From Aquirufa rosea (lineage in GTDB: Bacteria > Bacteroidota > Bacteroidia > Cytophagales > Spirosomataceae), in assembly GCF_004118285.1 (NCBI RefSeq), contig NZ_SDHY01000001.1:372001-436000 (forward strand): a stretch of DNA of 64,000 nucleotides, given 5' to 3'. A program made the position numbers and the translations under genes. Under the pieces are notes generated by a model. That model saw nothing but the letters and a program-made list of their open reading frames with translations, was not told where the DNA came from and ran no database searches. Every line of letters starts with the position of its first letter. Position 1 is the first letter of the stretch. Of this stretch, positions 56,398 through 64,000 are shown one piece after another.

Positions 56398-57240
56398 ATG
56401 GAAAATGAATTAAAAATAGGCGAATATAATCGCCTTAGAATCATCAAAGAAGTGCCATTTGGTCTTTACCTGGATGGCTATGAAGATGAAATATTACTAC
56501 CTCTTCAATATGTTCCAGAGACGTATGAAATAGATGGATATATCGATGTATTCATCTACAGAGACTCGGAAGATCGAATCATTGCCACGACGTTGAAACC
56601 CTTGGCAACGATCAATCAATTCGCTTTTTTAGAAGTCAAACAAGTTAGTCCCATTGGCGTATTCCTTGAGTGGGGACTCATGAAGGATTTATTGGTACCT
56701 TTCAGCCAACAGCTAGAAAAGATGTCGGTAGGCAAATCCTACCTAGTCTATGTTTACTTGGATCCACAAACCGATCGAATAGTTGCTTCTGCCAGAATAG
56801 ATAAATTCTTGCCGAATCCAAAAGATATAGAAGAATTTACAATTGGACAAAAAGTGCAAGCATTACCATTTGAATATACCAACCTTGGGATTAAATGCCT
56901 AGTAAACAATTGTAAAATAGGTCAACTATTCAAAAATGAAATATTTACAAATGTTAAACTTGGTGAAGTGATAGATGTTTACATTTATAACATCAGAGAA
57001 GATGATAAATTGGATTTACGTTTGGAAGCAATTGGCTTAGAGAGAATAGATTCACAAAAGGATAAGCTATTAAGTTTACTAGATGAGCAAAATGGCATAT
57101 TGTACCTGCATGACAAAAGCCCAGCAGAGGAGATCTACGAACAATTAGGGATGTCAAAGAAGGATTTCAAAAAGGCTGTTGGTGGTTTATACAAAAGTAA
57201 ACGGATTAAACTAGGTGAAGGCTGCATTATTAAATTGTAG
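56398..57240 (+). CDS. CvfB/YitL-type S1 RNA-binding protein
   Basis: A 280-residue protein of the conserved virulence factor B family. It has three S1-like modules (IKEVPFGLYLDGYEDEILLPLQYVP; VKQVSPIGVFLEWGLMKDLLVPF; then a third near 150-215) and a winged-helix C terminus (SKKDFKKAVGGLYKSKRIKLGEGCIIKL). Such proteins bind RNA and influence gene expression. The ATG is the first base after the dapD terminator T run, so the upstream hairpin lies directly at the start of this gene. Confidence 0.9.
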   Translation: MENELKIGEYNRLRIIKEVPFGLYLDGYEDEILLPLQYVPETYEIDGYIDVFIYRDSEDRIIATTLKPLATINQFAFLEVKQVSPIGVFLEWGLMKDLLVPFSQQLEKMSVGKSYLVYVYLDPQTDRIVASARIDKFLPNPKDIEEFTIGQKVQALPFEYTNLGIKCLVNNCKIGQLFKNEIFTNVKLGEVIDVYIYNIREDDKLDLRLEAIGLERIDSQKDKLLSLLDEQNGILYLHDKSPAEEIYEQLGMSKKDFKKAVGGLYKSKRIKLGEGCIIKL

Positions 57241-57262
57241 ACATTTGTAAATGATTATAAAA

Positions 57263-57293
57263 TTTGTTTTCCTCTTTTTAAAATTTATATTTG
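57263..57293 (+). promoter_or_regulatory. XRE regulator promoter
   Basis: TTTG at 57263-57266 and TATATTTG at 57286-57293 are separated by 19 bases, the expected spacing. The start codon is at 57318. Confidence 0.85.
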
Positions 57294-57318
57294 TGAAATG
57301 ATATATCGTTTACACAAA
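57290..57318. promoter_or_regulatory. Palindromic operator over the XRE promoter and start
   Basis: TTTGTG (57290-57295) and CACAAA (57313-57318) flank the central palindrome GATATATC (57300-57307). The half-sites are near-perfect mirror images with one extra base on the right. It covers the end of the -7 box, the initiation site and the first base of the ATG, a classic position for autorepression by an XRE dimer. Confidence 0.55.
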
Positions 57319-57833
57319 TGAATCTAAGTCAAAAGATAGAATTGTTAATTCAAAAGAAGCAGATTAGTTCTTCTCAATTTGCCGATAAAATAGGAATCCC
57401 TCGTAGCAGCGTTTCACATATTTTATCAGGAAGAAATAAACCTAGCTTGGACGTTGTACAAAAGATTCTTAAGGCCTATCCCGAACTAAGTGCTGAGGAA
57501 TTATTATTTGAAGACAGAATGTTATCGATAGGCACAGCTTCTTCCTCCAAAACTGAATCCATAATAGGCACCGGACCATCCTTATTTGATGCTCCCAACC
57601 CTAGCCCCTCAGAATCGGATAAAAATTCTTTACCTGAACAAACAATCGTACAATCAAATCTCAGAAGGAATAGGGAAAGTGCCAAAAATACGATTCAACC
57701 CAGCTCTTCTCCATTACCAGATCCTGTATATTCCCAAGCAATGATATCTAGGAATCATGTCAATAAAAAAATCGAACGAGTGATTATTTTTTATTCGGAT
57801 GGTTCATTTAGTGAAAGTAAGCCTAGTGAATGA
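57318..57833 (+). CDS. XRE-family transcriptional regulator
   Basis: A 171-residue DNA-binding protein. Residues ~5-62 are a Cro/cI-type helix-turn-helix (IELLIQKKQISSSQFADKIG; PRSSVSHILSGRNKPSLDVVQKIL). Residues ~75-140 are Ser/Pro/Asn-rich and likely unstructured. The C-terminal ~25 residues (KKIERVIIFYSDGSFSESK) form a short conserved-looking strand segment. No enzymatic or ligand domain is evident. It probably represses itself through the palindrome over its promoter. It is followed by the DnaA-box region, not by a linked operon. Confidence 0.85.
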   Translation: MNLSQKIELLIQKKQISSSQFADKIGIPRSSVSHILSGRNKPSLDVVQKILKAYPELSAEELLFEDRMLSIGTASSSKTESIIGTGPSLFDAPNPSPSESDKNSLPEQTIVQSNLRRNRESAKNTIQPSSSPLPDPVYSQAMISRNHVNKKIERVIIFYSDGSFSESKPSE

Positions 57834-57905
57834 AACTTGTTAGGATAATTAAGATGTAGGATATATGTTGAAATCAAGTTAACACAAGGAAACCACTTTC
57901 CATAG

Positions 57906-58042
57906 TTTTCCACGACTTATCCACATTCGTGCACAATTGTATTCAGTCTAATGCCATTCAGGCATTGCAAATCGAAATTTCTCTCCAATACCCTAGAATT
58001 TGTCAATTTTGTCGACACTTATCCACATGTATCTGTGGATAA
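57906..58042. other. DnaA-box cluster (candidate oriC or DnaA-titration site)
   Basis: Three perfect DnaA boxes TTATCCACA lie at 57917-57925, 58019-58027 (both forward) and 58034-58042 (reverse); the last two face each other 6 bases apart. A fourth near-match TTTTCCACG lies at 57906-57914. AT-rich DNA (58043-58201) follows, with a TTGATTA...TAATCAA palindrome at 58171-58188 that could serve as an unwinding element. The whole 368-base gap (57834-58201) has no gene. dnaA itself is not here, and the mixed gene strands around it do not prove an origin. Confidence 0.55.
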
Positions 58043-58201
58043 GTAGTGGAATTGTGTACAAAAGACAATTATTTTCCATTTACCATCCTAATTTTTTCAA
58101 CATTGGAACATAAAACATCTCCCAGATTTGTGGGAATCCTTATTTTATTGATTTTCATACCCGCAATTATTTGATTAATTTTAATCAATTAGATAATCCT
58201 T

Positions 58202-58669
58202 ATGAAGAAAATAGATTCCCTCAATCAAGTTGCCTTATTTCATGAAACATTTGGAGCTCCTATTTTGGCTCAACCATGTATCCCATCGGAGGATCGTTGC
58301 CAATTGAGAGTGAGTTTATTGGCTGAAGAATTAGAGGAACTTAAACAAGCCATTCAAGACCGCGATTTAGTAGAAATAGCCGATGCGCTCTGTGATTTAC
58401 AATACGTTTTATCTGGGGCTGTTTTGGAATTTGGTTTAGGGGAAAAATTTGTGGATTTATTCAATGAAGTACAAAGATCCAACATGTCCAAGGCCTGTAA
58501 AAGCTTGGAAGAAGCAGAAAAAACGGTAGAATATTATTTCATGAAAGATGGTACAGAAGCCGAAATAAAAGAAGAGCATGGGCTTTGGAAGGTGTACCGG
58601 AAATCTGACAACAAAGTTTTAAAATCCATCGCTTATTCGCCAGCTAATCTAAAAGATATCTTGGGATGA
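58202..58669 (+). CDS. MazG-like nucleotide pyrophosphohydrolase
   Basis: A 155-residue all-alpha NTP pyrophosphohydrolase (MazG/PRA-PH superfamily). The metal-binding helices carry AEELEELKQAI and EIADALCDLQYV, matching the EExxE...ExxD pattern (residues ~38-71). The C-terminal ~45 residues form a small extra strand region. It would hydrolyse a non-standard or excess (d)NTP or related nucleotide to the monophosphate. It directly follows the DnaA-box region and overlaps the response-regulator gene by ATGA. Confidence 0.85.
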   Translation: MKKIDSLNQVALFHETFGAPILAQPCIPSEDRCQLRVSLLAEELEELKQAIQDRDLVEIADALCDLQYVLSGAVLEFGLGEKFVDLFNEVQRSNMSKACKSLEEAEKTVEYYFMKDGTEAEIKEEHGLWKVYRKSDNKVLKSIAYSPANLKDILG

Positions 58670-59346
58670 TTCGAATTTTACTTATTGAAGATGAACCCAA
58701 AACCGTACAGTCTCTCAAAAGGGGATTGGAGGAAAACAATTATGAAGTAGAAGTAGCATATGATGGCCTCATGGGTAAACAATTGGCCACCAGAAACTCC
58801 TACCAGCTCATTGTTTCCGACATCATCATTCCTGGAATGAATGGGATTGAGCTATGCAAAGAACTGAGAAGTTTGGGCATACAAACTCCTATATTGATGC
58901 TAACTGCACTGAGCACCACCGATGATAAATTAATAGGATTTGAGGCTGGGGCAGATGACTATTTAGCCAAACCCTTTGATTTCAAGGAGTTTATGGCACG
59001 TGTGAAGGCTCTGATTAAACGTTCTAATCAGACTTTACTAGATTCCCAAGTACTTAAATTCGCTGATTTAGAATTAGATCTGAACAGTAAATTGGTGACT
59101 CGTTCTGGCCAAAAAATTAATTTAACAGCTAAGGAATTTCAGCTCTTGGAATACCTTATGAAAAATCAAGAGAAAGTCATTTCTAAAATGGAGATTGCAG
59201 AAAATATTTGGGAAGTGGAAGATGAAAACTCCTCCAACCTGATAGAGGTGTATGTCAACTATTTACGTAAAAAAGTAGATAAAAATTTTCCCACTAAATT
59301 GATTCATACGCAATTTGGTATGGGATATATCCTTCGACAAGAATAA
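58666..59346 (+). CDS. OmpR-family response regulator
   Basis: A 226-residue two-component regulator. The receiver domain (1-~118) has the acidic pair E8-D9, the phosphorylated Asp52 in IVSDIIIPG, Thr in MLTALS and Lys in YLAKPFDF. The winged-helix DNA-binding domain (~128-226) has LELDLNSKLVTRSGQKINLTAKEFQLLEYL and the end HTQFGMGYIL. It overlaps the MazG-like gene by 4 bases and precedes its kinase partner by 6. Confidence 0.95.
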   Translation: MIRILLIEDEPKTVQSLKRGLEENNYEVEVAYDGLMGKQLATRNSYQLIVSDIIIPGMNGIELCKELRSLGIQTPILMLTALSTTDDKLIGFEAGADDYLAKPFDFKEFMARVKALIKRSNQTLLDSQVLKFADLELDLNSKLVTRSGQKINLTAKEFQLLEYLMKNQEKVISKMEIAENIWEVEDENSSNLIEVYVNYLRKKVDKNFPTKLIHTQFGMGYILRQE

Positions 59347-59352
59347 GATATC

Positions 59353-60726
59353 ATGCAGATACGCTCACGATTAACTTATCAATTTACCTATTTGGTCTCT
59401 GCGATATTATTCGTATCCTATCTCATTATATATATTTTCTCGCAGCAGAACTACAAGGAGAATTTTTATTCTCGTTTAAGGCAAAAAGCAAATACAGCTG
59501 CTGAACTCTTGGTCAATGTAAATCAAGTAGATTCCAAGTTATTACGAATCATTGACCGCGCCAATCGAGATATTCTATTTAGAGAGAATATCATGGCCTA
59601 TGATACCTGCAATGAGCGAATTTATCGATCTAATGATACCATATCGTTTCATATTGATGTCAATCGGGTCAAAGAAGTTCGACAAAAAAAAGAAGTTCGA
59701 TTTGCCTATGAAGATATTGAAATTCTAGGTACCGTATTTGCCACTCCTGAAGGTAGAATTGTAGTATTTGCTGGAGCTGTGGATCAATATTCCGCGGAAA
59801 ATGCCAAAGATTTAAAGAATATCCTCATAGCTTTATTCCTTTTATTTGTATTCATCGTGGTTATTTCAGGATGGTTCTTTGCTGGAAGGGCCGTAAATCC
59901 CATTTCTGAAGTCATCAAACAAGTAGATAATCTTTCACCCAAAAGGCTGGAAGAAAGGCTGGAATCCTCTGATTCTGAGGATGAAATAGGGAAGATGGTG
60001 TCTACCATCAATCGCTTGCTGGAACGCATTGAGAATGCCTTTAAACTGCAAAAAACGTTTATTGCGAACGTATCACATGAACTGAAGAATCCATTGACAA
60101 AAATTTCTTCGCAACTGGAAGTAAGTTTATTAAAAGAACGAGCCGCCGAAGATTATAAGGAAACAATCGCCTCAGTTCTGGAGGATACGCAAGAATTAGC
60201 CGCCATTACGGAATCCTTGTTGGAATTAAATAAAATAAGTGTATCCGATTACCAAGCTAGTTTTCAATTAATTCGAATCGATGAAATCATTTGGGAAGCA
60301 AGAAGCTTAACGCAAAAACTTAATGCCAATTACAAGGTAAACATTGATACATCCTTCATGCCAGATGATGAGGAAGAACTGATGATACGTGGTGACGAGA
60401 AATTAATTTTAACGGCCATTAAAAATTTAATGGAAAATGCCTGCAAATTTAGCCCTAAACACTGTGCTTTTGTTGGATTGCGTGTACACCATCAAACCAT
60501 CAATGTTCGCGTTAAAAACGAAGGAAAAGGCATTCCAAAATCAGATTTACCCTATATTTTTCAGCCATTTTTCAGAGGTGAAAATACGGCTTCATCCAAA
60601 GGCTATGGAATTGGATTATCCCTCGTAGAGAGAATCATACATTTACATTATGGCACCATCCAAGTGCAATCCAATCCAAATGAATGGACTGAGTTTAGCA
60701 TTTCCTTATCGCAAGGAAAACATTAA
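59353..60726 (+). CDS. Sensor histidine kinase
   Basis: A 457-residue membrane kinase. TM1 is ~13-30 (VSAILFVSYLIIYIFS) and TM2 ~160-180 (ILIALFLLFVFIVVISGWFFAG), enclosing a ~130-residue periplasmic sensor region of unrecognised type. HAMP follows at ~180-230, then HisKA with phosphorylated His242 in NVSHELKNPLTKIS, and HATPase_c with NLMENACKF (N box), VKNEGKGIPKSDL and GYGIGLSLVERI. It pairs with the upstream response regulator. The signal it senses cannot be inferred from neighbours. Confidence 0.94.
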   Translation: MQIRSRLTYQFTYLVSAILFVSYLIIYIFSQQNYKENFYSRLRQKANTAAELLVNVNQVDSKLLRIIDRANRDILFRENIMAYDTCNERIYRSNDTISFHIDVNRVKEVRQKKEVRFAYEDIEILGTVFATPEGRIVVFAGAVDQYSAENAKDLKNILIALFLLFVFIVVISGWFFAGRAVNPISEVIKQVDNLSPKRLEERLESSDSEDEIGKMVSTINRLLERIENAFKLQKTFIANVSHELKNPLTKISSQLEVSLLKERAAEDYKETIASVLEDTQELAAITESLLELNKISVSDYQASFQLIRIDEIIWEARSLTQKLNANYKVNIDTSFMPDDEEELMIRGDEKLILTAIKNLMENACKFSPKHCAFVGLRVHHQTINVRVKNEGKGIPKSDLPYIFQPFFRGENTASSKGYGIGLSLVERIIHLHYGTIQVQSNPNEWTEFSISLSQGKH

Positions 60727-60862
60727 GCTAAAAATTCCAATATCATAAATTAAAGAGAATGGCCAATTTCTGCAATCCAAATACATTCTTTTAAACATTT
60801 AAATAAAATGTTATATAATTTATATTATGTTAAATAGATTATTTAAGATAGGTCCCCCAAAT

Positions 60863-60900
60863 CATTCTACATACTCAATTCTAGATTCTTCATTCTCATT
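60863..60900. repeat. Partial copy 4 of the palindromic intergenic element
   Basis: CATTCTACAT (60863-60872) is followed by CTCAATTCT and TTCATTCTC, the same word set as the right arm of the element at 16750-16783, but no left arm is present. It again lies between convergent genes. The 231-base gap (60727-60957) is otherwise AT-rich with nothing else supported apart from the terminator at its end. Confidence 0.35.
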
Positions 60901-60905
60901 GCATC

Positions 60906-60937
60906 AAAAAAAAAGCCCAATCCGTAGACTGGGCTTT
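60906..60937 (-). terminator. Terminator of the TPR/coiled-coil gene
   Basis: On the minus strand AAAGCCCA pairs with TGGGCTTT around a 10-base loop and continues into a T run of nine. Confidence 0.9.
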
Positions 60938-60957
60938 CAAATAACTTTGAGTTAAAT

Positions 60958-62400
60958 TTATTTATCTAACTCAGCCAATTTACTTTCCATCTTAAGCTCG
61001 CGGTAAACTTGCTTTAAGATTTCTTTTAAATCCTCATCTTTCTTTACAGAATACGCTTTTTCAAAATATGGTAAGGCTTCATTGTATTTCGTGGAAATTT
61101 GAGCTTCTACAGCCTTTCCATCTTTCTTGTAAGTTTCCATATCCATGGCATTAACGCGCTTCTTAATCTCAGCAGCCTCGTTGTAACGGAAAGCTCCCAT
61201 TTGATAAAGTGCATCATAATAATTTCCATCAATAGCTAAAGCTTTAGTGTAGAATCCTGGAACCTCTGACTTCAACGCATCAACTTTGGCATTTAAATCA
61301 GCCAATTTAGCCGCATTTTGAGCGGCATCACCCACTTCAGATTCAGCCTTCGCCAATTCAGCCTTCAAGCCATCTAATTTACTATTTTGCTCCTTAACTG
61401 TGGCGTCTAATTGAGCTATTTGTGTATTTATAGCCGCTTTTTGCTTAGGTTGAGCTGTTTTAAGTTTAGCTCTGTTACGAGTAATTTCCTCAGTAAAAGC
61501 AGCTACTTGTTCCTTCTGAGCTGCAATCTTGCGTTTCGCCTCGTCTACTTTAACTGTTTTATCTAAGATATGACGAACCTCTTCATTCATTCCATTGATT
61601 TTATTTTCATACAACAAACCAATGTTCAATAATGACATCGCATCTTTAGGATCGGATGCAATTGTCTTCTTTAATTGCTCAATAGCTTGATCAATGCGGT
61701 TAAAAGAAATCAACATATTGAATTTTTCATTCTTCAAATCCTTGCTAGTTGGATAAATGGCAATACCCTGGTCAATTAAAGCTAAAGCTTTATCCTCTTG
61801 CTTTTTGTTCTTGTAAATTTGAGACAAACCATAGATGATGGCTACGTCCTTCCCTCCTATTCCCATATAGCGCTCGTAGGCAGTTTGTGCCACTTCGTCA
61901 TTCTGAGATAATTGGGCTACTACACCTGTATACATTGCTGAAGTAGTATCCTTTGGAGTCAATTCAGAGGCTTTAGCCATGTATTTCAAGGAATTTTTGT
62001 AATCTTTTCCTTGGTATTTGATTACTCCCATATTCATCAAAGCTGAATACACTTTCTTGTCCTCGATCAATTTCTCTGCATCTTTAGCGGTTGAACCTTT
62101 TTTACCGTCCTTCGTATCCAACTTTACCGCTTCATTGATGTATTCAATTGCCTTGAAAGCTGCATCTGCGTCCGTTAAAGCAAATGTCGAATCAGGGAAT
62201 GAAGCTAAGTCGATGTAAGCCACTGCACGGTTTAACCATGATTTAGCCTTAGTAGGAGCTTTCTTTGCCTCTTCGTCTGACTTTTTAACGGCATCCGCGA
62301 TTGATTTTTTCTGAGCCTCTACCAAAGCTTTGTCCGCTTGAGCAAAGGTCGTACCCGCGGCCATTGCCACAGTGAACAGGGTTAAAACTAGTTTTTTCAT
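60958..62400 (-). CDS. TPR and coiled-coil periplasmic protein
   Basis: A 480-residue exported protein with a clear signal peptide (LVLTLFTVAMAAGTTFAQ). TPR-like repeats span ~45-275 (NMGVIKYQGKDYKNSLKYMAKASELTP; GLSQIYKNKKQEDKALALIDQGIAIYP; LLNIGLLYENK). A long coiled coil lies at ~280-380 (AAQKEQVAAFTEEITRNRAKL; KLDGLKAELAKAESEV), then more TPR to the end. The function is unknown. It follows gyrA on the same strand with a 53-base gap, an adjacency seen in many Bacteroidota. Confidence 0.85.
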   Translation of the reverse strand: MKKLVLTLFTVAMAAGTTFAQADKALVEAQKKSIADAVKKSDEEAKKAPTKAKSWLNRAVAYIDLASFPDSTFALTDADAAFKAIEYINEAVKLDTKDGKKGSTAKDAEKLIEDKKVYSALMNMGVIKYQGKDYKNSLKYMAKASELTPKDTTSAMYTGVVAQLSQNDEVAQTAYERYMGIGGKDVAIIYGLSQIYKNKKQEDKALALIDQGIAIYPTSKDLKNEKFNMLISFNRIDQAIEQLKKTIASDPKDAMSLLNIGLLYENKINGMNEEVRHILDKTVKVDEAKRKIAAQKEQVAAFTEEITRNRAKLKTAQPKQKAAINTQIAQLDATVKEQNSKLDGLKAELAKAESEVGDAAQNAAKLADLNAKVDALKSEVPGFYTKALAIDGNYYDALYQMGAFRYNEAAEIKKRVNAMDMETYKKDGKAVEAQISTKYNEALPYFEKAYSVKKDEDLKEILKQVYRELKMESKLAELDK

Positions 62401-62410
62401 GTGATTATTA

Positions 62411-62441
62411 AATTAAAAAATAGCCCGAATTTCACCCCGGG
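62411..62441 (-). terminator. Possible weak terminator after gyrA
   Basis: On the minus strand CCCG pairs with CGGG around 10 bases and is followed by CTATTTTTT. The 4-bp stem is short, so read-through into the TPR gene is likely. Confidence 0.35.
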
Positions 62442-62453
62442 ACGATAAAATTA

Positions 62454-64000
62454 TTATTCTTCTGTTAAAGTTTCATCTTCTGTACCAAAATCCTCCCCTT
62501 CTTTACCTGCTTCTGAAGCGTTTTCGGTGTTCTCTACGATAGGAATAATTCCCTCTACAGCATCCGTCTCTTCTAATTCAGGCTCTTTATCAATTTTAGT
62601 AACTGAAGAAATTTCGTCAGATTCGTTTTTCAAACGTATCAACTTCACTCCTTGTGTATTTCTTCCCATCACCCTCAATTCAGCCACACTGGTACGAATC
62701 AAAATACCTGCTTTCGTAATGATCATCAAATCATTATTATCATTCACCTCTTTGATAGCTACCAAGTTACCCGTCTTTTCAGTGATATTTAAGGCCTTAA
62801 CCCCTTTGCCACCACGGTTGGTCAATCGGTAATCCTCTACCTCCGAACGCTTACCAAATCCTTTTTCTGATACAACTAATAACTGTTGAACTTCTGGATC
62901 CGATACACAAACCATACCAATCACTTTCTCTTCCGCATTTTCCTCATCAATCCAAATACCTTTCACACCTGCAGCAGATCGACCCATCGGACGAACACGC
63001 GTTTCCTCGAATCGAACTGAACGACCGGTATTAGTAGCAATCACAATTTGGTTATTTCCATTGGTCAAGGCCACATCTAATAAACGGTCTCCTTCTCGGA
63101 TGGTGATGGCAATGATTCCATTTTGACGAGGACGAGAATAAGCCTCTAGGCTCGTTTTCTTGATGGTACCATCTTCTGTGCACATGACAATAAAATTATT
63201 GTCCACATAGTCTGGATCCGTGATCGACTTCACATTGATCACGGCACGGATGCTATCCCCGTTTTCAATATTCATCAAATTCTGAATTGGACGTCCTTTA
63301 GATACCTTAGAACCTTCAGGAACAGCATATACTCTTAACCAGAAGCATTTACCTCTTTCTGTGAAGAATAGCAACCAGTTATGCATGGTGGCTGTAAATA
63401 GGTGTTCTGTGTAATCATCATCCTTCGTTGCCACCGCTCTGGAACCTACTCCTCCCCTTGTCTGGGCTCTGTATTCAGTAATTGGAGTACGCTTGATATA
63501 ACCCTGAGCTGAAACGGTAATTAACATTTCCTCATCAGCAATCATATCCTCTACCGAGAACTCATCATCAGTCATATTGATTTGCGTTCTACGCTCATCT
63601 CCATAACGTGACTTCATCTCAGCCAATTCATCTTTGATGATTTGTAATTGACGCTCTGGTTTAGCCAAAATATCTTCCAAATCATCAATCAACTTCATAA
63701 TCTCAGCATACTCATTCATGATTTTCTCACGCTCCATACCTGTAAGACGCTGTAAACGCATCTCCAATATGGCCTTCGCTTGAATCTCAGACAAGTTAAA
63801 AGTGCTCATCAAGCCCTCTTGTGCCGAACTAGGATCCTTGGACTCACGAATCAATTTAATCACTGCATCTAAATTATCTAATGCAATGATGAAACCTTCT
63901 AATATATGTGCCCTTTTACGAGCTTCACGTAAATCGTATTGTGTTCTACGAACAATAATTTCATTTCTATGCTCTACAAAATGATGGATCAAATCCTTCA
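62454..64000 (-). CDS. gyrA: DNA gyrase subunit A, 3' part
   Basis: The C-terminal ~515 residues of GyrA; the frame is open to the window end (KDLIHHFVEHRNEIIVRRTQYDL), so the apparent start at 63992 is internal. Visible are the coiled-coil and dimer region (HRNEIIVRRTQYDLREARKRAHILEG; AILEMRLQRLTGMEREKI) and the six-bladed C-terminal pinwheel that wraps DNA. A GyrA-box-like NRGGKGVKAL, which marks gyrase rather than topoisomerase IV ParC, is present. A ~50-residue acidic tail ends the protein, common in this phylum. The catalytic tyrosine is outside the window. Confidence 0.95.
   Translation of the reverse strand, partial: KDLIHHFVEHRNEIIVRRTQYDLREARKRAHILEGFIIALDNLDAVIKLIRESKDPSSAQEGLMSTFNLSEIQAKAILEMRLQRLTGMEREKIMNEYAEIMKLIDDLEDILAKPERQLQIIKDELAEMKSRYGDERRTQINMTDDEFSVEDMIADEEMLITVSAQGYIKRTPITEYRAQTRGGVGSRAVATKDDDYTEHLFTATMHNWLLFFTERGKCFWLRVYAVPEGSKVSKGRPIQNLMNIENGDSIRAVINVKSITDPDYVDNNFIVMCTEDGTIKKTSLEAYSRPRQNGIIAITIREGDRLLDVALTNGNNQIVIATNTGRSVRFEETRVRPMGRSAAGVKGIWIDEENAEEKVIGMVCVSDPEVQQLLVVSEKGFGKRSEVEDYRLTNRGGKGVKALNITEKTGNLVAIKEVNDNNDLMIITKAGILIRTSVAELRVMGRNTQGVKLIRLKNESDEISSVTKIDKEPELEETDAVEGIIPIVENTENASEAGKEGEDFGTEDETLTEE

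Overview
This window is chromosomal DNA of a Bacteroidota bacterium, most likely a Cytophagales member. It is AT-rich. Many genes have Bacteroidota-type promoters: a -7 box TAnnTTTG with a TTG or TTTG about 17-21 bases upstream. Secreted proteins have short signal peptides ending in AQ/AQS or lipoboxes. A menaquinone gene (menD), a primary sigma factor without the long N-terminal region, an HU-CCDC81/SPOR protein, and a TPR protein beside gyrA also fit this phylum. Genus level is inference only. I saw no insertion sequence, phage region or CRISPR array.

Layout. 1-2.8 kb: 3' end of dabA and complete dabB, an energy-coupled inorganic carbon uptake pair. 2.9-11.7 kb: a tight five-gene operon of exported enzymes (GH30 glycosidase, Tat-type Gfo/Idh/MocA oxidoreductase, sialate O-acetylesterase-like, PIG-L deacetylase fusion, penicillin-acylase-type amidase). 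It looks like a dismantling pathway for an acylated, amide-containing glycan or glycolipid. 11.7-16.7 kb: an acyl-CoA cluster with an APH-type kinase overlapping an acyl-CoA dehydrogenase, plus an SDR and a 3-hydroxyacyl-CoA dehydrogenase. It resembles the LvaACD / split ACAD10-11 route for 4-hydroxy acids. 16.8-21 kb: secreted hydrolases (alpha/beta hydrolase, ThuA, M28 peptidase) and a DUF1801 protein. 21.2-27.5 kb: an RND tripartite efflux operon. 27.7-31 kb: alpha/beta hydrolase, MFS transporter and zinc alcohol dehydrogenase. 31-36.6 kb: two tRNA genes (Lys, Met), a decayed Met-tRNA copy, holA, a SlyD-like isomerase, dCMP deaminase and an LptF/G-type permease.

36.6-45.2 kb: core genes rpsO, pnp, the primary sigma factor and menD, then a TPR lipoprotein, cyclophilin and M61 peptidase. 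45.3-54 kb: an envelope operon (1007-aa TPR protein, plugless outer-membrane barrel, HU-CCDC81/SPOR protein, TonB) continuing into folC and trmB. 54-57.2 kb: gap, dapD and a CvfB-type S1 protein. 57.3-60.7 kb: a probably autoregulated XRE repressor, a cluster of DnaA boxes with AT-rich DNA (possible oriC or DnaA-titration site), a MazG-like pyrophosphohydrolase and a two-component system. 61-64 kb: a TPR/coiled-coil protein and the 3' part of gyrA, both on the minus strand.

Most points for follow-up are: the five-enzyme operon, the kinase-dehydrogenase acyl-CoA cluster, the TPR-barrel-SPOR-TonB operon, the DnaA-box cluster, a small family of palindromic elements at convergent gene ends, and two genes whose start codons abut an upstream terminator.
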